Shown piece by piece: positions 5,911 to 7,120 of a stretch of 7,120 nucleotides of DNA. Source of the stretch: Chloroflexota bacterium (GTDB taxonomy: Bacteria > Chloroflexota > Limnocylindria > Limnocylindrales > CSP1-4); NCBI GenBank assembly GCA_005880805.1, contig VBFZ01000107.1, forward strand, positions 3,284 through 10,403, in the 5' to 3' direction. Made by a program: the position numbers and the translations under genes. The notes beneath the pieces are model-generated. The model searched no databases, was not told the origin of the DNA, and worked only from the letters and a program-made list of their open reading frames with translations. Position 1 is the first letter of the stretch, and each line of letters begins with the position of its first letter.

Positions 5911-5973
5911 GCCCTGTTGAGAGGCTGCCAGCCGCCCTGTTGAGTGGCGCCAGCGGCCCTGTTGAGAGGCTGC
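5911..5973. repeat. Three tandem 22-23 bp repeats in the convergent rodA/antiporter gap
   Basis: The 11-mer GCCCTGTTGAG starts at 5911, 5934 and 5956, giving periods of 23 and 22 bp. Units 1 and 3 share the 18-mer GCCCTGTTGAGAGGCTGC exactly. Unit 2 has one substitution and one deleted base relative to unit 1. The array begins two bases after the rodA stop and nearly fills the 77-bp gap before the antiporter stop at 5987. I see no intrinsic terminator with a U-tract in the gap. Its function is unknown. Confidence 0.85.
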
Positions 5974-5986
5974 TTGTGACCTTCTG

Positions 5987-7120
5987 CTAGGGGCCGCCCC
6001 CAGCGGTTTGCTCCGTCCCGAGAGGCTCGTCAGAGTCGCCGACCGCCGCGGTGGCACCGGAGCGGCGAACCACGAGCTCGGCGGTTGTTCCCTGCACGAT
6101 CAGTGTCGCGAGCACGATCCCGAACGTGATCGCCTCGATTCGCGCGCGATCCGGGAAGTCGACGGGTAAGGAAAGCGCCATCGCCACGGCGACCGCGCCG
6201 CGCAGGCCGGACCAGAACACGACGTGCAGCCAGCTGGCGCGAATGGGACGCGGACGCCGTGCGCGTGCCAGCAGGCCAAGGAGGCCGCCGACCAGCCCGT
6301 AGACGACGAGCGCACGGGCGAGGACGACGGCGATCAGGCCCCAGGCGATAGGCAGGGCGGCGTCCCCGAGCGACGGGACCGTGATCGCGAACCCGACCAG
6401 GAGGAACACCAGGGCGGTCAACAGGAACGCGATGAACGCCCAGACGGTGTCGAGCGCTTCCAGCGTGCGGCGCGACACACCGAGGCGCTGGCATTCGCTG
6501 CCCAGCACGATGCCGGCCACCACCGTCGCGATGATCCCGGACTGGTGGACGGCATCGGCGACGAGATAGGTTCCGTAGGCGGCCAGGACCGAGATCGCCA
6601 GCTCGATCAGCTGATCCTCGACCCGCGCAATGAGCTGGGCGGCGACTGCGCCAAGGAGACTGCCGATGATCGAGCTCAGGATCACCACTGCCATGAACCG
6701 GACGCCACCCTCGGCCAGTGAGACGGGCGCCGAGACCGCCGCCAGGGCAACCCCGAAGACTACGATCGCCGTCCCATCGTTCAGGAGACTTTCGGCCTCG
6801 ACCACCGTCGCCAGCCGGCGCGGGGAGCGGAGCTGCTTGAACGTGGCGATGACGGCCGCCGGGTCGGTTGCCGAGACCATCGCACCCACGACGAACGCAC
6901 TCGCCCACGGCATTCCCGTTGCGGTCGACAGGAGGAGCGCGACGATGGCGGCGGTGACGACGACGCCCGGGACGGCAAGGAGGAAGACCACGAGGACCGT
7001 CCGTCTCAGCTCCGCGAAGTCGATCTGGTAGGAGGCCTCGAAGATCAGCCCCGGCAGCAGCACGGCCAGCACGAGCTGTGGGGTGATCTGGAACTGATGA
7101 GCTGGGGCGATCGCCGCGAT
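5987..7120 (-). CDS. CPA1-family (NhaP-type) Na+(K+)/H+ antiporter, C-terminal 377 residues (start lies beyond the right edge)
   Basis: The frame is open from the right edge down to a TAG at 5989-5987. Residue numbers here count from the GTG codon at 7072. Reading continues 16 codons further upstream as QFQITPQLV-type sequence, so that GTG is internal and the gene is 5' partial. The protein is highly hydrophobic with about ten or eleven membrane segments. CPA1 landmarks are ATDPAAV (68-74, D70), VEAESLLNDG (91-100) with the transport-site N98-D99, and GLRGAVAVA (289-297) with conserved R291. These suggest an active electroneutral cation/proton exchanger used in pH and sodium homeostasis. A short hydrophilic tail follows, with no large cytosolic domain. 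The gene is convergent with rodA and has no evident link to the cell-shape operon. Sodium versus potassium specificity cannot be read from the sequence. Confidence 0.9.
   Translation of the reverse strand: MAAIAPAHQFQITPQLVLAVLLPGLIFEASYQIDFAELRRTVLVVFLLAVPGVVVTAAIVALLLSTATGMPWASAFVVGAMVSATDPAAVIATFKQLRSPRRLATVVEAESLLNDGTAIVVFGVALAAVSAPVSLAEGGVRFMAVVILSSIIGSLLGAVAAQLIARVEDQLIELAISVLAAYGTYLVADAVHQSGIIATVVAGIVLGSECQRLGVSRRTLEALDTVWAFIAFLLTALVFLLVGFAITVPSLGDAALPIAWGLIAVVLARALVVYGLVGGLLGLLARARRPRPIRASWLHVVFWSGLRGAVAVAMALSLPVDFPDRARIEAITFGIVLATLIVQGTTAELVVRRSGATAAVGDSDEPLGTEQTAGGGP

Noticed and set aside
5990..6000. GGGGC-C-GCCCC as a rodA terminator
   Set aside because: A one-base loop cannot form a hairpin, no U-tract follows, and the bases encode the Gly-Gly-Gly-Pro end of the antiporter.

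Overview
This is a compact, GC-rich stretch of bacterial chromosome holding housekeeping genes. It has three parts: a chromosome-segregation operon on the minus strand, a cell-elongation operon on the plus strand, and the C-terminal part of a cation/proton antiporter on the minus strand. GC content, GTG starts, stop/start overlaps and protein signatures suit a high-GC lineage such as Chloroflexota or Actinobacteriota. I lean weakly to Chloroflexota. No taxonomic marker is present, so this is inference.

Left part (1-1864, minus strand, read right to left): parA, then parB, then the first 61 codons of a GyrB/ParE-type topoisomerase ATPase subunit that runs off the left edge. The genes are joined by ATGA (parA/parB) and GTGA (parB/gyrB) overlaps, which suggests one translationally coupled operon. 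As given, parA is broken. The Walker A half ends at tandem TGA stops and the Walker B half continues in another frame. About 13-14 residues typical of the family are also missing at the junction.

Middle gap (1865-2281, 417 bp): a divergent intergenic region with no credible gene. It holds a near-perfect ParB-loading site (parS, 2118-2133), a good sigma-70-like promoter for mreD (2167-2196), a possible extended -10 promoter for parA, several short palindromes, and three copies of the 9-mer CCGGTCGGA.

Right part (2282-5909, plus strand): mreD, mrdA (PBP2) and rodA, the integral-membrane and peptidoglycan-synthesis part of the elongasome. mreD and mrdA overlap by GTGA. rodA follows after 83 bp with its own strong ribosome binding site. 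mreB and mreC, which commonly precede mreD, are not in the window. RodA polymerises lipid II, PBP2 crosslinks the strands, and MreD is the membrane partner. ParA/ParB and the topoisomerase act on chromosome segregation and supercoiling, so the gap separates chromosome-partition genes from wall-growth genes.

The convergent gap between rodA and the antiporter (5910-5986) contains three tandem copies of a 22-23 bp repeat. I see no CRISPR array, tRNA, rRNA, insertion sequence or phage gene. I see no convincing new multi-gene system. The points most worth checking are the parA lesion, the parS placement with its repeated 9-mers, and the small tandem repeat.
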